Shown: piece by piece, positions 23,999 to 32,798 of the stretch
How the letters are laid out: each line of letters begins with the position of its first letter
Numbering within the stretch: position 1 is the stretch's first letter
Notes under the pieces: model-generated
The model's input: only the letters and a program-made list of their open reading frames with translations
Told to the model about the DNA's origin: nothing
Databases searched by the model: none
Translations under genes and position numbers: made by a program
Origin: Sphingomonas sp.
GTDB lineage: Bacteria; Pseudomonadota; Alphaproteobacteria; Sphingomonadales; Sphingomonadaceae
Assembly: GCF_025363195.1 (NCBI RefSeq)
Contig: NZ_JANYEK010000018.1
Span: 1-49,129, forward strand
Direction: 5' to 3'
Length of the DNA stretch: 49,129 nucleotides

Positions 23999-24745
23999 AT
24001 GAGCGAACAACGATATCCCCCGGCCACTTCCTTAGACGCGCCGCGGTCCCGCAAAGCCCGCCGCACGCTTTCACGTCGGATCCTCGGCTGGGTCATCAAG
24101 GGCGTCCTGGGCTTCTTGGTCGGCTCCGTCCTGCTGGTGCTCGTCTTCCGTTTCGTGCCCCCGCCGATCACGTTTACGATGCTTGGCGACATGATCGGTG
24201 GTACCGGCGTGACCAAACAATGGAGGCCGCTGTCCGAAATCGACCCGAACATGGCGCGCGCGGCCATTGCCGGGGAGGATGCACGCTTCTGCACGCATCA
24301 CGGCTTCGATTTCACCGCCATCGCCAACGCAGCCTATCGCAATTCGAAAGGCGGCCACATTCGCGGTGGATCGACGGTCAGTCAGCAGACCGCGAAGAAC
24401 GTCTTCCTCGTTCAAGGCGGCGGCTATGCCCGCAAAGCGTTGGAAGCCTATTTCACCACCCTGATCGAAACCCTGTGGGGCAAGCGCCGTATCATGGAAA
24501 TGTATCTGAACGTCGCCGAGACCGGCATCGGCACCTACGGCGTGGAGGCCGGGTCGATCCGCTATTTCGGCCATAGCGCAAGCAGCCTTTCGCCGAGCGA
24601 AGCCGGTCGCATCGCCGCGATCCTGCCGCTGCCCAAAAAACGTGCCGCCATCGCCCCCCAGGGCTTCACCCGACGTCACGGCAACGCGATCACCAAGCGT
24701 GTGGGCGTGGTCCGCAACGACGGGCTGGACGCCTGCCTGAAATAG
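23999..24745 (+). CDS. mtgA: Monofunctional peptidoglycan transglycosylase MtgA
   Basis: A 248-residue GT51 enzyme that polymerises lipid II into glycan strands in the periplasm. A single N-terminal membrane anchor (about residues 30-50) precedes the catalytic domain. That domain has the catalytic Glu in IAGEDARFCTHHGFDF, the motif RGGSTVSQQTAKN and the second-Glu region EMYLNVAETG. No transpeptidase domain follows, hence monofunctional. A 24746-24912 gap to the convergent ybaB shows no recognisable feature. Confidence 0.93.
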   Translation: MSEQRYPPATSLDAPRSRKARRTLSRRILGWVIKGVLGFLVGSVLLVLVFRFVPPPITFTMLGDMIGGTGVTKQWRPLSEIDPNMARAAIAGEDARFCTHHGFDFTAIANAAYRNSKGGHIRGGSTVSQQTAKNVFLVQGGGYARKALEAYFTTLIETLWGKRRIMEMYLNVAETGIGTYGVEAGSIRYFGHSASSLSPSEAGRIAAILPLPKKRAAIAPQGFTRRHGNAITKRVGVVRNDGLDACLK

Positions 24746-24912
24746 CAGGCGCGCGTTCAGATACCGAGGTGACGGCATCGGTGCGCAGATTGACGTTCTG
24801 CCTTCTGTTGAACAGATAGCATGGACACACGGCGACCGCGGCGCATCGGCGGTGTGGCTTGCTGATCGATTTGGCGCTGCTGATCGCATTACGCGCCTCA
24901 GTCGCTCCGCCG

Positions 24913-25236
24913 TCAGAACGGAAGCTTGAACCCCGGTGGCAGCGGCATCCCGCTGGTAAGCTTACCCATCTCCGCATTCGACGCAGCATCCGCCTTCGAC
25001 CGCGCGTCGTTGAATGCCGCGACGATCAGATCCTCCAGCATCTGCTTTTCGGACGCCACGACCAGCGAATCGTCGATCGCGATGGCGATGATCCGCCCCT
25101 TGGCTGACGCCGTTACCTTGACCAACCCGCCGCCCGACGCGCCCTCGACCTCGATCGTATCGAGATTGGCTTGCGCCTTAGTCAGCTCGTTCTGCACGTT
25201 CTGCGCCATCGCCATGATGTCTTCGATGCTCTTCAC
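24913..25236 (-). CDS. ybaB: YbaB/EbfC nucleoid-associated protein
   Basis: A 107-residue member of the YbaB/EbfC family: MKSIEDIMAMAQNVQNELTK at the start, VEGASGGGLVKVTASAKG and a conserved LEDLIVAAFNDA helix. These small dimeric proteins bind DNA. The gene follows dnaX by 30 bases, the arrangement conserved in many bacteria. The recR gene that often comes next is absent; mtgA, on the other strand, is there instead. Confidence 0.93.
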   Translation of the reverse strand: MKSIEDIMAMAQNVQNELTKAQANLDTIEVEGASGGGLVKVTASAKGRIIAIAIDDSLVVASEKQMLEDLIVAAFNDARSKADAASNAEMGKLTSGMPLPPGFKLPF

Positions 25237-25266
25237 GCCTGTTCGCCCTTCATAGGTGTTTGCTTC

Positions 25267-26952
25267 TCATATGCGTTCGCTCCGCTTGGCGGCAATCAGC
25301 CGGTCCAGCTCTTCCTCGGGCAGCACCGCATCCGGAAACGCCTCGAACGCAGCCTTGACGACGGGGCTCGACAGTATCTCCGCGCGAACCACCTCCTTCG
25401 ATTCCAGATGCCGTTCGCGGATCGTCGGCGCGCCAAGGGCGGCGTCCGTCGTTACCTTCCATGCCCGGCCGGTATATTGCTTGAGCGCGGCGGTCAGGCT
25501 TGGCAGCAGTTCGGTCGGCAATGGGCGCGCGGCGCTCAACACCATATCCGGTGGCGACATGAGCACTACACTCGCGTTTCGTTTGAGGCTCTCTACCAGA
25601 CCGTATTCGCCATTCTGATCGAGGAGCGCGATAATCGCCTCGATCGTGTTGGGCAAAGCGGCCTCGATCGATGCGCCAGGCTTTGCCGATGGCGCCACCG
25701 CCACCGCGACCGGTCCACCCGCCGCCATCTGCCGCGCCAACTCGCCCGGATCGGGCAGTTGCGACGCATGCACGACGCGCAGCAAGGCCATCTCGCACGC
25801 CTCGATCGGCAACGCCGCGCGCGCAACCTCGTCATGCCCCTTCAGCAGCAATTGCCATAACCGGTGCAATGCCGCGAACGACAACGCCGACGCCCAGCCC
25901 TCCTGCGCCTCGCGCTCCTCGTTCGCCTGCCCTGCCTCGGGCGGCGTACCGAGCTTCACCAAGGTCACCTTATGTACCGTCTCCAGCAACGCGCGCAGCA
26001 CTGCCTGCGGATCGACGCCAAGATCATATTGCCGCCTGAGCGCGCCCAATGCGCCCAACCCGTCCCCCACCAGCAGCAGCCCAAGCAGATCGCGCACCGC
26101 CCCGCGATCCGACAGGCCCAGCATGTCGCGCACCGCCGCAGCCGTCACGCCCCTGTTATTTTCGGCACCCTCGATCCCGGCATGGGCGATCGCCTGATCG
26201 AGGATCGACAGCCCGTCACGCGCAGACCCTTCCGCCGCGCGCGCGATCATCGCCAGCGCCTCGGGCTCGGCCTCCACCTGCTCGGCGGCGGACACGAAGG
26301 CAAAATGCGCCGCCAGTTGCTCGGCCGAAATACGCCGCAAATCGTATCGCTGGCACCGCGACAGCACCGTTACCGGCACCTTGTTGACTTCGGTGGTGGC
26401 GAACAGGAACTTCACATGCGGCGGCGGCTCCTCCAGCGTCTTGAGCAACGCATTGAACGCGTTCTTCGACAGCATGTGCACTTCGTCAATGATGTAGATC
26501 TTGTACCGTGCCGACACCGCCGAATAGCGCGACGCATCGATGATCTCGCGTACGTCGTCCACCCCGGTATGGCTGGCCGCATCCATCTCGATCACATCGA
26601 TATGCCGCCCCTCGGCGATCGCGCGGCATGGCTCGCACACGCCGCACGGGTCGATCGTCGCACCGCCCTCGCCGTCCGGGCCGATACAGTTCAGTGCCTT
26701 GGCAATCAGCCGCGCCGTGCTGGTTTTACCCACCCCGCGCACACCGGTCAGCAGGAATGCATGCGCGAGCCGCCCACGCCGAATCGCGTTGCCCAAAGTC
26801 GTGACCATCGCATCCTGCCCGATCAGTTCGGCAAAGGTCTGCGGCCGATATTTCCGCGCGAGGACGCGGTACGCCTCCGACTTCGCAGCCGGTGCCGGTT
26901 CACCAAGATCGAAGGCGGGAAGGTCGCCAGAGGAATTAAGGGAGTCGGACAT
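25267..26952 (-). CDS. dnaX: DNA polymerase III subunit gamma/tau
   Basis: A 561-residue clamp-loader ATPase. Residues 30-250 hold the AAA+ core: YRVLARKYRPQTFAELIGQD, Walker A GVRGVGKTSTARL, a four-Cys zinc module (NC...CGVCEPC), Walker B YIIDEVHMLSK and sensor-1/SRC motif TVLSRCQRYDLRR. The C-terminal part is alanine-rich and carries the polymerase- and helicase-binding region of tau. ATG at 26952 is preferred over the GTG one codon before. The SRP RNA gene lies upstream on the same strand. I did not find an obvious frameshift signal for a separate gamma product. Confidence 0.95.
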   Translation of the reverse strand: MSDSLNSSGDLPAFDLGEPAPAAKSEAYRVLARKYRPQTFAELIGQDAMVTTLGNAIRRGRLAHAFLLTGVRGVGKTSTARLIAKALNCIGPDGEGGATIDPCGVCEPCRAIAEGRHIDVIEMDAASHTGVDDVREIIDASRYSAVSARYKIYIIDEVHMLSKNAFNALLKTLEEPPPHVKFLFATTEVNKVPVTVLSRCQRYDLRRISAEQLAAHFAFVSAAEQVEAEPEALAMIARAAEGSARDGLSILDQAIAHAGIEGAENNRGVTAAAVRDMLGLSDRGAVRDLLGLLLVGDGLGALGALRRQYDLGVDPQAVLRALLETVHKVTLVKLGTPPEAGQANEEREAQEGWASALSFAALHRLWQLLLKGHDEVARAALPIEACEMALLRVVHASQLPDPGELARQMAAGGPVAVAVAPSAKPGASIEAALPNTIEAIIALLDQNGEYGLVESLKRNASVVLMSPPDMVLSAARPLPTELLPSLTAALKQYTGRAWKVTTDAALGAPTIRERHLESKEVVRAEILSSPVVKAAFEAFPDAVLPEEELDRLIAAKRSERI

Positions 26953-27139
26953 CACCGACTATCTAGGGGCGGATGGCGCGGGATGTAAGGAAAAGGTTGG
27001 AGGGGATGGCCTGCGTCACCACGAACTCAGACATACGCCATCCGAGCGAAGGACGGGATTCAACGTGCCGAAAGCAGCAAGTATCGCGAATAAAATCAGC
27101 GGTCATACAAGGCTGCGCCTTGCGCAGCTCGCGGTGGAA
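26953..27139. other. Non-coding stretch between SRP RNA and dnaX
   Basis: No reading frame with coding character is seen on either strand. It holds the dnaX leader on the minus strand. With the SRP RNA gene and the following 27230-27392 it makes a CDS-free stretch of about 440 bases, in which nothing besides the SRP RNA was recognised. Confidence 0.5.
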
Positions 27140-27229
27140 GCCGGAACGACCCGTGGCGAAATCGTTGTGGCTGCTTCCTTCCGGATCTGACCAGGTTGGC
27201 GACGACCACGTCCGCCCGACTTCCGCGGC
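27140..27229 (-). ncRNA. ffs: Signal recognition particle RNA, small (4.5S) type
   Basis: On the minus strand GGTCAGATCCGGAAGGAAGC followed by AGCC is the apical loop and asymmetric bulge of domain IV, the Ffh-binding hairpin. The only change from the textbook sequence is at one position in the loop flank. Flanking arms pair over about 30 bases to give a single rod, so this is the short 4.5S form. The ends are approximate. It lies upstream of dnaX, a common alphaproteobacterial neighbourhood. Confidence 0.92.
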
Positions 27230-27392
27230 TCAGATAGGGAAGTCGGGCGGCGCGATCAATGCCTTATGTCGGCGGCGATACCCGCGGTTGGTGCACATGC
27301 GCCGCGTGGACAAACGATTGCCACAATGGCGTGGACCGCGGCGCACGACCGAGCGCTCCGCCATGCCCATTTCGACCCGGCATCAAAAACCC

Positions 27393-27737
27393 TCATCGTC
27401 CCTGCATGTTTCGCGCTTCGCCGGGGATCCGGACCGTGAGGCTGGACCAGGCAGCATCCAGGCAAATCTGGCAGGCGAGTCGACTGGTCCGCGTCGCGCC
27501 CATCGCGAGATCGAGCATATCCTCCTCGTCCTCCCGCGCCTTGGGCAGCAGCGCAAAGTCGTCGGGTGCGATGATGACATGGCAAGTCGAACAGGCCATC
27601 TGCCCCTCGCACGTCCCTTCCAGAGGTTGTCCGTTCGCCTGGGCGAGATCGAGCAGCCGGTCGCCGGGCATCCCCTGTACTTCCTGCACCGCACCATCCG
27701 TGCCGATGAAGCGCACCGTGATCGCAGTTGAAGTCAT
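27393..27737 (-). CDS. [2Fe-2S] ferredoxin (adrenodoxin-like)
   Basis: A 114-residue plant/vertebrate-type ferredoxin with ligands C43, C49, C52 (TCEGQMACSTC) and C89 (RLACQIC). The fold signature GDRLLDLAQANG precedes them. The acidic EDEEDML segment after the third Cys is typical of adrenodoxin/Isc-type ferredoxins that donate electrons in Fe-S cluster assembly. The ATG overlaps the stop of the cysteine desulfurase upstream (ATGA), so a role with that enzyme is likely. IscU, IscA and HscAB are not present. Confidence 0.9.
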   Translation of the reverse strand: MTSTAITVRFIGTDGAVQEVQGMPGDRLLDLAQANGQPLEGTCEGQMACSTCHVIIAPDDFALLPKAREDEEDMLDLAMGATRTSRLACQICLDAAWSSLTVRIPGEARNMQGR

Positions 27738-28882
27738 GCAGCAATCCTCTGCGCATCGGCGGCAGTGACGATCCGGTCGATGGCTTCGGCCAGTTCCGCT
27801 TCCATGGTGTATCGCCCGAACCCGATCCGAATGCTCGACCGCGCCTGCGCTTCGCTGAGGCCGAGCGCACGCAACACATGGCTCGACCGGCCCGATCCGC
27901 TCGCGCACGCCGATCCGGCGGAAAAGGCGATATCGCGCAGGTCGGACATCAAACGCGCGACATCGAGCCCTTCGTGGCGAATGTTGATATTGCCGTGGTA
28001 GCGCTGACTGCCATCGCCATTGAGCCTCCAGCCATCGCGTGTCCGCGAAGGAGGGGATCCAATCTGCATCCCCGCTTTCGCGGGGACGCAATCGAGTGCT
28101 GTCATCGCCGATTTCCACAACCGCCCGATATGGGCCGCATCCGCGTCACTCAGCGCAACCATCAGCCCAGCCGCCTCCCCAAACCCGACGCACAAAGCCG
28201 GTGACAAGGTTCCGGAACGCCCCCCGGGCTCCTGTCCGCCACCATCCAGCAATGGCTCCAGCTTGACGCCGTCCCGCATCCACAACGCACCGATTCCCTT
28301 CGGTCCGTGCACCTTATGCGCCGACACCGCGACGAGGTCGCACGCCGCCGGAATGGCTACGCGCCCGAACCCCTGCACAGCATCGCACAGCATCAGCGCG
28401 CCCGCCGCCTGCGCGATCTCCGCCAGTTCGGCGATTGGCTGGATCACTCCGATTTCGTTATTGACCAGCATTGCCGCGACCAAAGCCGTACCCGGCCTGA
28501 TCGCCGCCCGCGCCATGTCCAGATCGACCAGCCCATCGTCCCCGACCGGCACAACGACGATTTCCCGCCCTTGCCGCGCCAACGCCTCGATCGTGTCGAG
28601 GACCGCCACATGCTCGGTCGCCAGCGTCACGATCCGTCCCGGCCCTGCCCCCTTGATTGCCCAGTTCAATGCCTCGGTAGCGCCGCTCGTAAAGCTTACC
28701 CGCCCCGCACGTGGCAACGATGCCGCAACCTGCTCGCGCGCCACCTCGACCGCCGCCTTGGCCCGCCGCCCGGCTGCATGCGCCGAATGCGGGTTGGCAA
28801 AACCGTCCCGCAACCACGGCACCATAGCCTCGAATGCCTCGGGCGCCAGCGGCGTGGTCGCCTGATAATCCAGGTAGATCAT
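27734..28882 (-). CDS. Cysteine desulfurase (NifS/IscS-like), copy A with repeat-derived insertion
   Basis: A 382-residue PLP enzyme. Its start is MIYLDYQATTPLAPEAFEAM. The PLP-stacking His is in ATEHVAV, the Schiff-base Lys in SAHKVHGPKG and the persulfide Cys in AFSAGSACASGSG. Around residues 262-280 an extra VPAKAGMQIGSPPSRTRDGW segment corresponds to a GC-rich palindromic repeat in the DNA. It sits just before the conserved NGDGSQRYHGN strand. The start overlaps the stop of the second desulfurase gene (ATGA), and the stop overlaps the ferredoxin start. Confidence 0.92.
   Translation of the reverse strand: MIYLDYQATTPLAPEAFEAMVPWLRDGFANPHSAHAAGRRAKAAVEVAREQVAASLPRAGRVSFTSGATEALNWAIKGAGPGRIVTLATEHVAVLDTIEALARQGREIVVVPVGDDGLVDLDMARAAIRPGTALVAAMLVNNEIGVIQPIAELAEIAQAAGALMLCDAVQGFGRVAIPAACDLVAVSAHKVHGPKGIGALWMRDGVKLEPLLDGGGQEPGGRSGTLSPALCVGFGEAAGLMVALSDADAAHIGRLWKSAMTALDCVPAKAGMQIGSPPSRTRDGWRLNGDGSQRYHGNINIRHEGLDVARLMSDLRDIAFSAGSACASGSGRSSHVLRALGLSEAQARSSIRIGFGRYTMEAELAEAIDRIVTAADAQRIAA
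28069..28086. repeat. GC-rich palindrome inside cysteine desulfurase copy A
   Basis: TCCCCGC, a TTTC loop and GCGGGGA form a 7-bp hairpin, with a partial second half (CGAAGGAGGGGATCC) about 15 bases to the left at 28046-28060. It matches the repeat at 23890-23909. It is translated in frame within the desulfurase and adds residues absent from family members at this point. Confidence 0.65.
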
Positions 28883-29970
28883 GCGACGAACCGCTGCTTC
28901 GCCCGCGCGATCCCGCGCCACGCCGCGATGAAGGCGCGCACATCGTCTTCACTGGTCGTCCGGCCGAAACTCGCCCGCACGACCTCGCGCCCGGCCGCTT
29001 CGGGCAGGCCGATCGCCGCCAGCACATGGCTCGGCTTCATGCTGCCCGACGCGCACGCGCTCCCCGCCGACACCGCGAACCCCGCCGCATCGAAATCGAT
29101 CAACTGTACGAAGCTCGGCACCCCGATCATGCGGTACGCCCCGATCGCCGGATGCCGCAGCGATTCGGCGGCGATAATCGCCCCGCCCGACCGCAGCACG
29201 CCGTCGTCCAACATCGCGCGCAACCGGGCATAGTCGTCGATCGGCTCCGGTTCGGCCAACGCGGCGGCATAGCCCAGCGCCGCGGGCAGATTCTCCGTCC
29301 CGGGCCGATACCCTCGCTCCTGCCCCCCAGTCGGAGACAGCGTACCAAGGTCGCGTACCAGCAACGCGCCCACACCAGGTGGCCCGCCGCGCTTATGCGC
29401 CGACAGAGCCACGAAATCGGCATGCTCGGCCACGTCCGGCCCGGCCCCCGCAGGCATCTGGGCCGCATCGACCAGCAGCAACCCGCCACGCGCATGCACC
29501 ACGCGAGCGATCTCCGAGATCGGCTGACGCACCCCTGTCTCGCTGTTGGCCCATTGCACCGTCACCAGCGCGCGCCCTGCGGTGGACAGAGCGCAGTCGA
29601 GCGTTTCCAGCGCCAGCACGCCGTCCGCGCCAACCGGCAACACGATCGTCTCCGGCCCAGCGCCCAAATCGGAATGGCGCATCACCGCATCATGCTCGAC
29701 CGCCGTAATGATTCGCGACGTCACATCGGTACGGTGCGTGGCGATGGCCAGCGATTCGCTCGCCCCGCTCGTGAACAGCGTCTCGCCAGTCCACCCATAG
29801 GCCGCCGCCACCTGCGCCCGCGCAGCCTCCAGCGCAGCCTTGGCCGCGCGACCCTCGGCATGCGGCGAAGACGGGTTGGCCCAGCGCCGCATTGCCACAC
29901 CAACCGCGTCGATGGCGGCAGGCAACATCGCGGTCGTCGCGGCGTGATCGAGATAGATGCGGCCCGTCAT
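28879..29970 (-). CDS. Cysteine desulfurase family protein, copy B
   Basis: A 363-residue class V aminotransferase-fold protein homologous to copy A: RIYLDHAATTAMLPAAI at the start, His in AVEHDAVM, Lys in SAHKRGGPPG, the RPGTEN motif and the catalytic-loop Cys in SAGSACASGS. Both copies therefore look catalytically competent. ATG at 29970 was chosen, and ATG at 29982 would add four residues. It is the first gene of a three-gene unit (desulfurase B, desulfurase A, ferredoxin) with ATGA overlaps. It is divergent from the hydrolase gene. Confidence 0.9.
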   Translation of the reverse strand: MTGRIYLDHAATTAMLPAAIDAVGVAMRRWANPSSPHAEGRAAKAALEAARAQVAAAYGWTGETLFTSGASESLAIATHRTDVTSRIITAVEHDAVMRHSDLGAGPETIVLPVGADGVLALETLDCALSTAGRALVTVQWANSETGVRQPISEIARVVHARGGLLLVDAAQMPAGAGPDVAEHADFVALSAHKRGGPPGVGALLVRDLGTLSPTGGQERGYRPGTENLPAALGYAAALAEPEPIDDYARLRAMLDDGVLRSGGAIIAAESLRHPAIGAYRMIGVPSFVQLIDFDAAGFAVSAGSACASGSMKPSHVLAAIGLPEAAGREVVRASFGRTTSEDDVRAFIAAWRGIARAKQRFVA

Positions 29971-30085
29971 GGTACCCGTCATGTTGATGGTCAGGAGTCG
30001 TTCCAATTGCGAAAAGGTGCGCGCGTCATATATAGCGCCCACATTCCAGCGCCCAAGCTGCGCGTACAGATTAGTCAGGTTCCCC

Positions 30086-30742
30086 ATGCCAGAAGTCATT
30101 TTCCCCGGCCCCGAAGGCCGTCTCGAAGGCCGTTTCTCCCCCGGACCGCGCCCGCGCGCACCCGTCGCGATGATCCTGCATCCGCACCCCACGGCGGGCG
30201 GCACGATGAACAACGCGATCGTGCAGCAGCTCTACAAGACTTTCCAGCGGCGCGGCTTTGCCGCGTTGCGCTTCAACTTTCGCGGCGTCGGCAAAAGCCA
30301 GGGCACCTTCGATAACGGCATCGGCGAATTGTCCGATGCAGCCTCCGCACTCGATTGGGTGCAGAGCTTCCACCCCGAAGCATCGACGACCTGGATCGCC
30401 GGTTTCAGCTTCGGCGCGTGGATCGGCATGCAATTGCTGATGCGCCGTCCGGAGATTCGCGGCTTCATCTCCGTCGCGCCGCCCGCGAACATGTACGACT
30501 TTACCTTCCTCGCCCCCTGCCCGGCCAGCGGCATCATCATCCAGGGGGAGAATGACGAAGTTTCCCCCCCGCTCGCCACGCAGAAGCTGGTCGATAAGCT
30601 GCGCACCCAGAAGCACATCACGATCCACCACGATACGATCCCCAAGGCGAACCACTTCTTCGAGCATGAGATGCCGGAATTGATGGGGTCGGTGGACAAG
30701 TATCTCGACATGCGGCTGGACCCGAACAGCCCGATACGCTGA
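30086..30742 (+). CDS. Alpha/beta hydrolase
   Basis: A 218-residue alpha/beta hydrolase of the dienelactone-hydrolase-like group. The oxyanion-side motif is HPHPTAGGTM. The nucleophile elbow is GFSFGAW (Ser in GxSxG). The acid is probably the Asp in GENDEVSP and the His in ANHFFEHEM. No signal peptide or membrane segment. The substrate is unknown. It is divergent from the desulfurase operon, with 115 bases between starts. Confidence 0.85.
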   Translation: MPEVIFPGPEGRLEGRFSPGPRPRAPVAMILHPHPTAGGTMNNAIVQQLYKTFQRRGFAALRFNFRGVGKSQGTFDNGIGELSDAASALDWVQSFHPEASTTWIAGFSFGAWIGMQLLMRRPEIRGFISVAPPANMYDFTFLAPCPASGIIIQGENDEVSPPLATQKLVDKLRTQKHITIHHDTIPKANHFFEHEMPELMGSVDKYLDMRLDPNSPIR

Positions 30743-30890
30743 AGCCGTCGCGGTACCGGATCAGGTCTGATTCGATCGCGCGACCGGGCTGGCGACAGGG
30801 CCGGTCCGGACTTGCTGGAACAGTCGAAAACGGACCGCGTTACCCCTCTTCGGAGCATCCCTCCGGAGCTGAAAAGGTAGGAGGTCACTC

Positions 30891-31148
30891 ATGAAAAAGA
30901 TCATCGCCGTAACATTCGCCGCGGCAATCGCGCTGGCTGCCACGTCTTCTGCGGAGGCGCGTGACGGCTGCGGGCGCAATGAACATCGCGGCCCCTACGG
31001 TCACTGCCGCCTCAACGGCGGACCGATCGTCCGGCACCGGGGCCAGGTGCTCGTCGTCGGCAATTTCTATCATGGTCGCGGCTATTGGGATGGCCGCCGC
31101 TATTGGCAGAATCGCTATCGCCACCACGACGGCCAGAGGTATCGCTAG
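30891..31148 (+). CDS. Small secreted Arg/His/Gly-rich protein
   Basis: An 85-residue protein with a clear signal peptide (MKKIIAVTFAAAIALAATSS, cleavage near AEA). The mature part of about 62 residues is rich in Gly, Arg, His and Tyr (GCGRNEHRGPYGHC, YHGRGYWDGRRYW) and has two cysteines. A strong AGGAGG precedes the ATG. I do not recognise a family with a known role. A possible terminator follows at 31178. Confidence 0.75.
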   Translation: MKKIIAVTFAAAIALAATSSAEARDGCGRNEHRGPYGHCRLNGGPIVRHRGQVLVVGNFYHGRGYWDGRRYWQNRYRHHDGQRYR

Positions 31149-31177
31149 TCGCTGGGGGCTGAACGGCGCCTGAATGC

Positions 31178-31205
31178 GGCCGCGACATATCGTCGCGGTC
31201 GTTTC
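31178..31205 (+). terminator. Possible terminator after the small secreted protein gene
   Basis: GGCCGCGAC and GTCGCGGTC form a 9-bp stem with one G-T pair around an ATATC loop, followed by only a short GTTTCC. It lies 30 bases after the stop codon. The T-tract is weak. Confidence 0.4.
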
Positions 31206-31357
31206 CGTGTCCGCAGGCAGCCCGAACGCGAGGATTATTCTGCACGATCACTATCGGTTATGCCCCACCAGATCTTTGAATCGAAGAAGACCTTTGAACG
31301 TAACGCGATCAGGCTAGGATCCGCGCTGGCTGGCCTTAGCCTCACATTCCGCGTCCG

Positions 31358-31540
31358 TTACAGCGTCCAGACCAGCACATTGCCCAGCAAGACGACCGAC
31401 ATGACGAGCAGGAGCACGCCCTTTTTCCGGTCGCGCCTGGTCGCGATCAGATATCCTCCGCCGATCAGGCAGGCGAGCATGCCCAGCATCGCGATAGCGG
31501 GCGCAGCGGCACCGATGCCGGTCAGGGTCTGGGTGTTCAT
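31358..31540 (-). CDS. Small two-helix membrane protein
   Basis: A 60-residue protein with two hydrophobic segments (about residues 13-33 and 42-58) separated by a basic loop (TRRDRKKG). This gives a hairpin topology with the loop cytoplasmic. A GAGGGGCGGG ribosome site precedes the ATG. There is no recognised family. The 31149-31357 gap on its 3' side contains only the possible terminator noted separately. Confidence 0.6.
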   Translation of the reverse strand: MNTQTLTGIGAAAPAIAMLGMLACLIGGGYLIATRRDRKKGVLLLVMSVVLLGNVLVWTL

Positions 31541-31683
31541 CCCGCCCCTCTAACCTTTGGTTTCGAGGAAAGTCGATATCAGGTGAATATCTCTTTGGAG
31601 CATGACGTCGTCGTCCTCCCCCCTGCGCGCGGATGACGACGACAGGTTGGCGTGGACAATTAGCGAACCGTTGGCGGCAAGGG

Positions 31684-32649
31684 TCAAGGCCCGCTCAGCA
31701 CCCGCCCATAAGCCTCGCGGTCGACATTCCCGCCGGACAGGATGACCAAAGTTCCCGCCGTTGCCTCCACCGTGCCCGCCAGCAACGCCGCCAGCGCCAC
31801 CACTCCGCCCGGCTCGACCACCAGCCGCAGCCGCTCGGCCGCCCAGCGTTGCGCGGTGCGGATGTCTGCCTCGCTTACCGCCACACCCCGCACCCCACGC
31901 CGCGACAAGACATCGAACGTCAACTCGGACACCCGGATCGTCTGCAGCGAATCGCATGCGGTCGGTGGCGGATTCGCCCCGACCTCTTCGATCCAACCGG
32001 CCTCGAGCGATCGGCGCATATCGTCCCAACCCGCTGGCTCGACCACCGTCATCATCGCATCCGGCAAGCCCAAAGCGATGCCTGCCGCCAGCCCGCCCCC
32101 GCCGCAGGGCACCACCACCTGCACCACCGGCCCCAGCCCTTGCGCCTCCATCTGGGTCGCCGCCTCAAGTCCGGTACTGCCCTGCCCCTCAATCACCCAC
32201 GGATCGTCGAAACTCGGCACCAGCACCGCGCCCCGTGCCTCGGCGAGACGGCCCGCGATCAACTCGCGACTCTCGGTCGCCCGGTCATAGCTGACGATCT
32301 CCGCCCCCAGCGCAAGCGTGCCGTCGCGCTTCGATTTCGGTGCATCGGCTGGCATCACGATCGTCGCCGGAATGCCGAGCCGCTTGGCCGCCCACGCCAC
32401 GCCCTGCGCATGATTGCCCGACGAGAACGCCACCACGCCCCGCTTGCGCATTTCCGGATCGATCGCGGTCAGCCGATGCCAGGCCCCGCGCAGCTTGAAC
32501 GCGCCCACCGGTTGCAGGCATTCGCATTTGAAAGCGATTGAACTTCCACGGATTTCCGCCGCCAATAGCGGCGATGGCGGCACAATCGAGGCGATCTTCG
32601 CCGCCGCATCGCGCACTCCGGCCCGGGTCGGCTGTCGCACAAACGTCAC
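31684..32649 (-). CDS. PLP-dependent threonine/serine dehydratase
   Basis: A 321-residue fold-type II PLP enzyme. The Schiff-base Lys is in PVGAFKLRGA, the substrate loop is SSGNHAQGVAWAAK and the phosphate-binding loop is PCGGGGLAAG. There is no C-terminal ACT regulatory domain, so it resembles catabolic threonine dehydratase or serine racemase/dehydratase rather than biosynthetic IlvA. The start is a GTG with GGAGA six bases upstream. It is divergent from the ornithine decarboxylase leader. Confidence 0.88.
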   Translation of the reverse strand: MTFVRQPTRAGVRDAAAKIASIVPPSPLLAAEIRGSSIAFKCECLQPVGAFKLRGAWHRLTAIDPEMRKRGVVAFSSGNHAQGVAWAAKRLGIPATIVMPADAPKSKRDGTLALGAEIVSYDRATESRELIAGRLAEARGAVLVPSFDDPWVIEGQGSTGLEAATQMEAQGLGPVVQVVVPCGGGGLAAGIALGLPDAMMTVVEPAGWDDMRRSLEAGWIEEVGANPPPTACDSLQTIRVSELTFDVLSRRGVRGVAVSEADIRTAQRWAAERLRLVVEPGGVVALAALLAGTVEATAGTLVILSGGNVDREAYGRVLSGP

Positions 32650-32735
32650 ATTTCATCTCCGCTACGGGGCATGGGGGTCCAATACCGCTTTACATCCATG
32701 AAACACGACCCTATTTCGCCCTTCCGCTGCCCCAT

Positions 32736-32793
32736 GGGACTTCCAACCGCAAGGCAGTGTTTCGTGAACTTGTCTACGGACATTGGAGGTCCC
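32736..32793 (+). promoter_or_regulatory. Structured leader of the ornithine decarboxylase gene (speF-type candidate)
   Basis: GGGACTTCCAA (32736-32746) pairs over 11 bp, with one G-T pair, with TTGGAGGTCCC (32783-32793). The right arm contains the GGAGG (32785-32789) that serves the TTG start at 32799. Inner CCG/CGG pairs can extend the hairpin. When folded, it would hide the ribosome site. Alphaproteobacterial ODC genes are known to have a conserved speF leader RNA motif. Membership of that family is inferred and was not tested with a covariance model. Confidence 0.6.
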
Positions 32794-32798
32794 TTGAA

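Noticed and set aside
28834..30315. Long open frame (493 codons) on the plus strand across the desulfurase B gene
   Set aside because: The protein is Arg/Pro/His-rich with no motif. The minus strand encodes a clear cysteine desulfurase.
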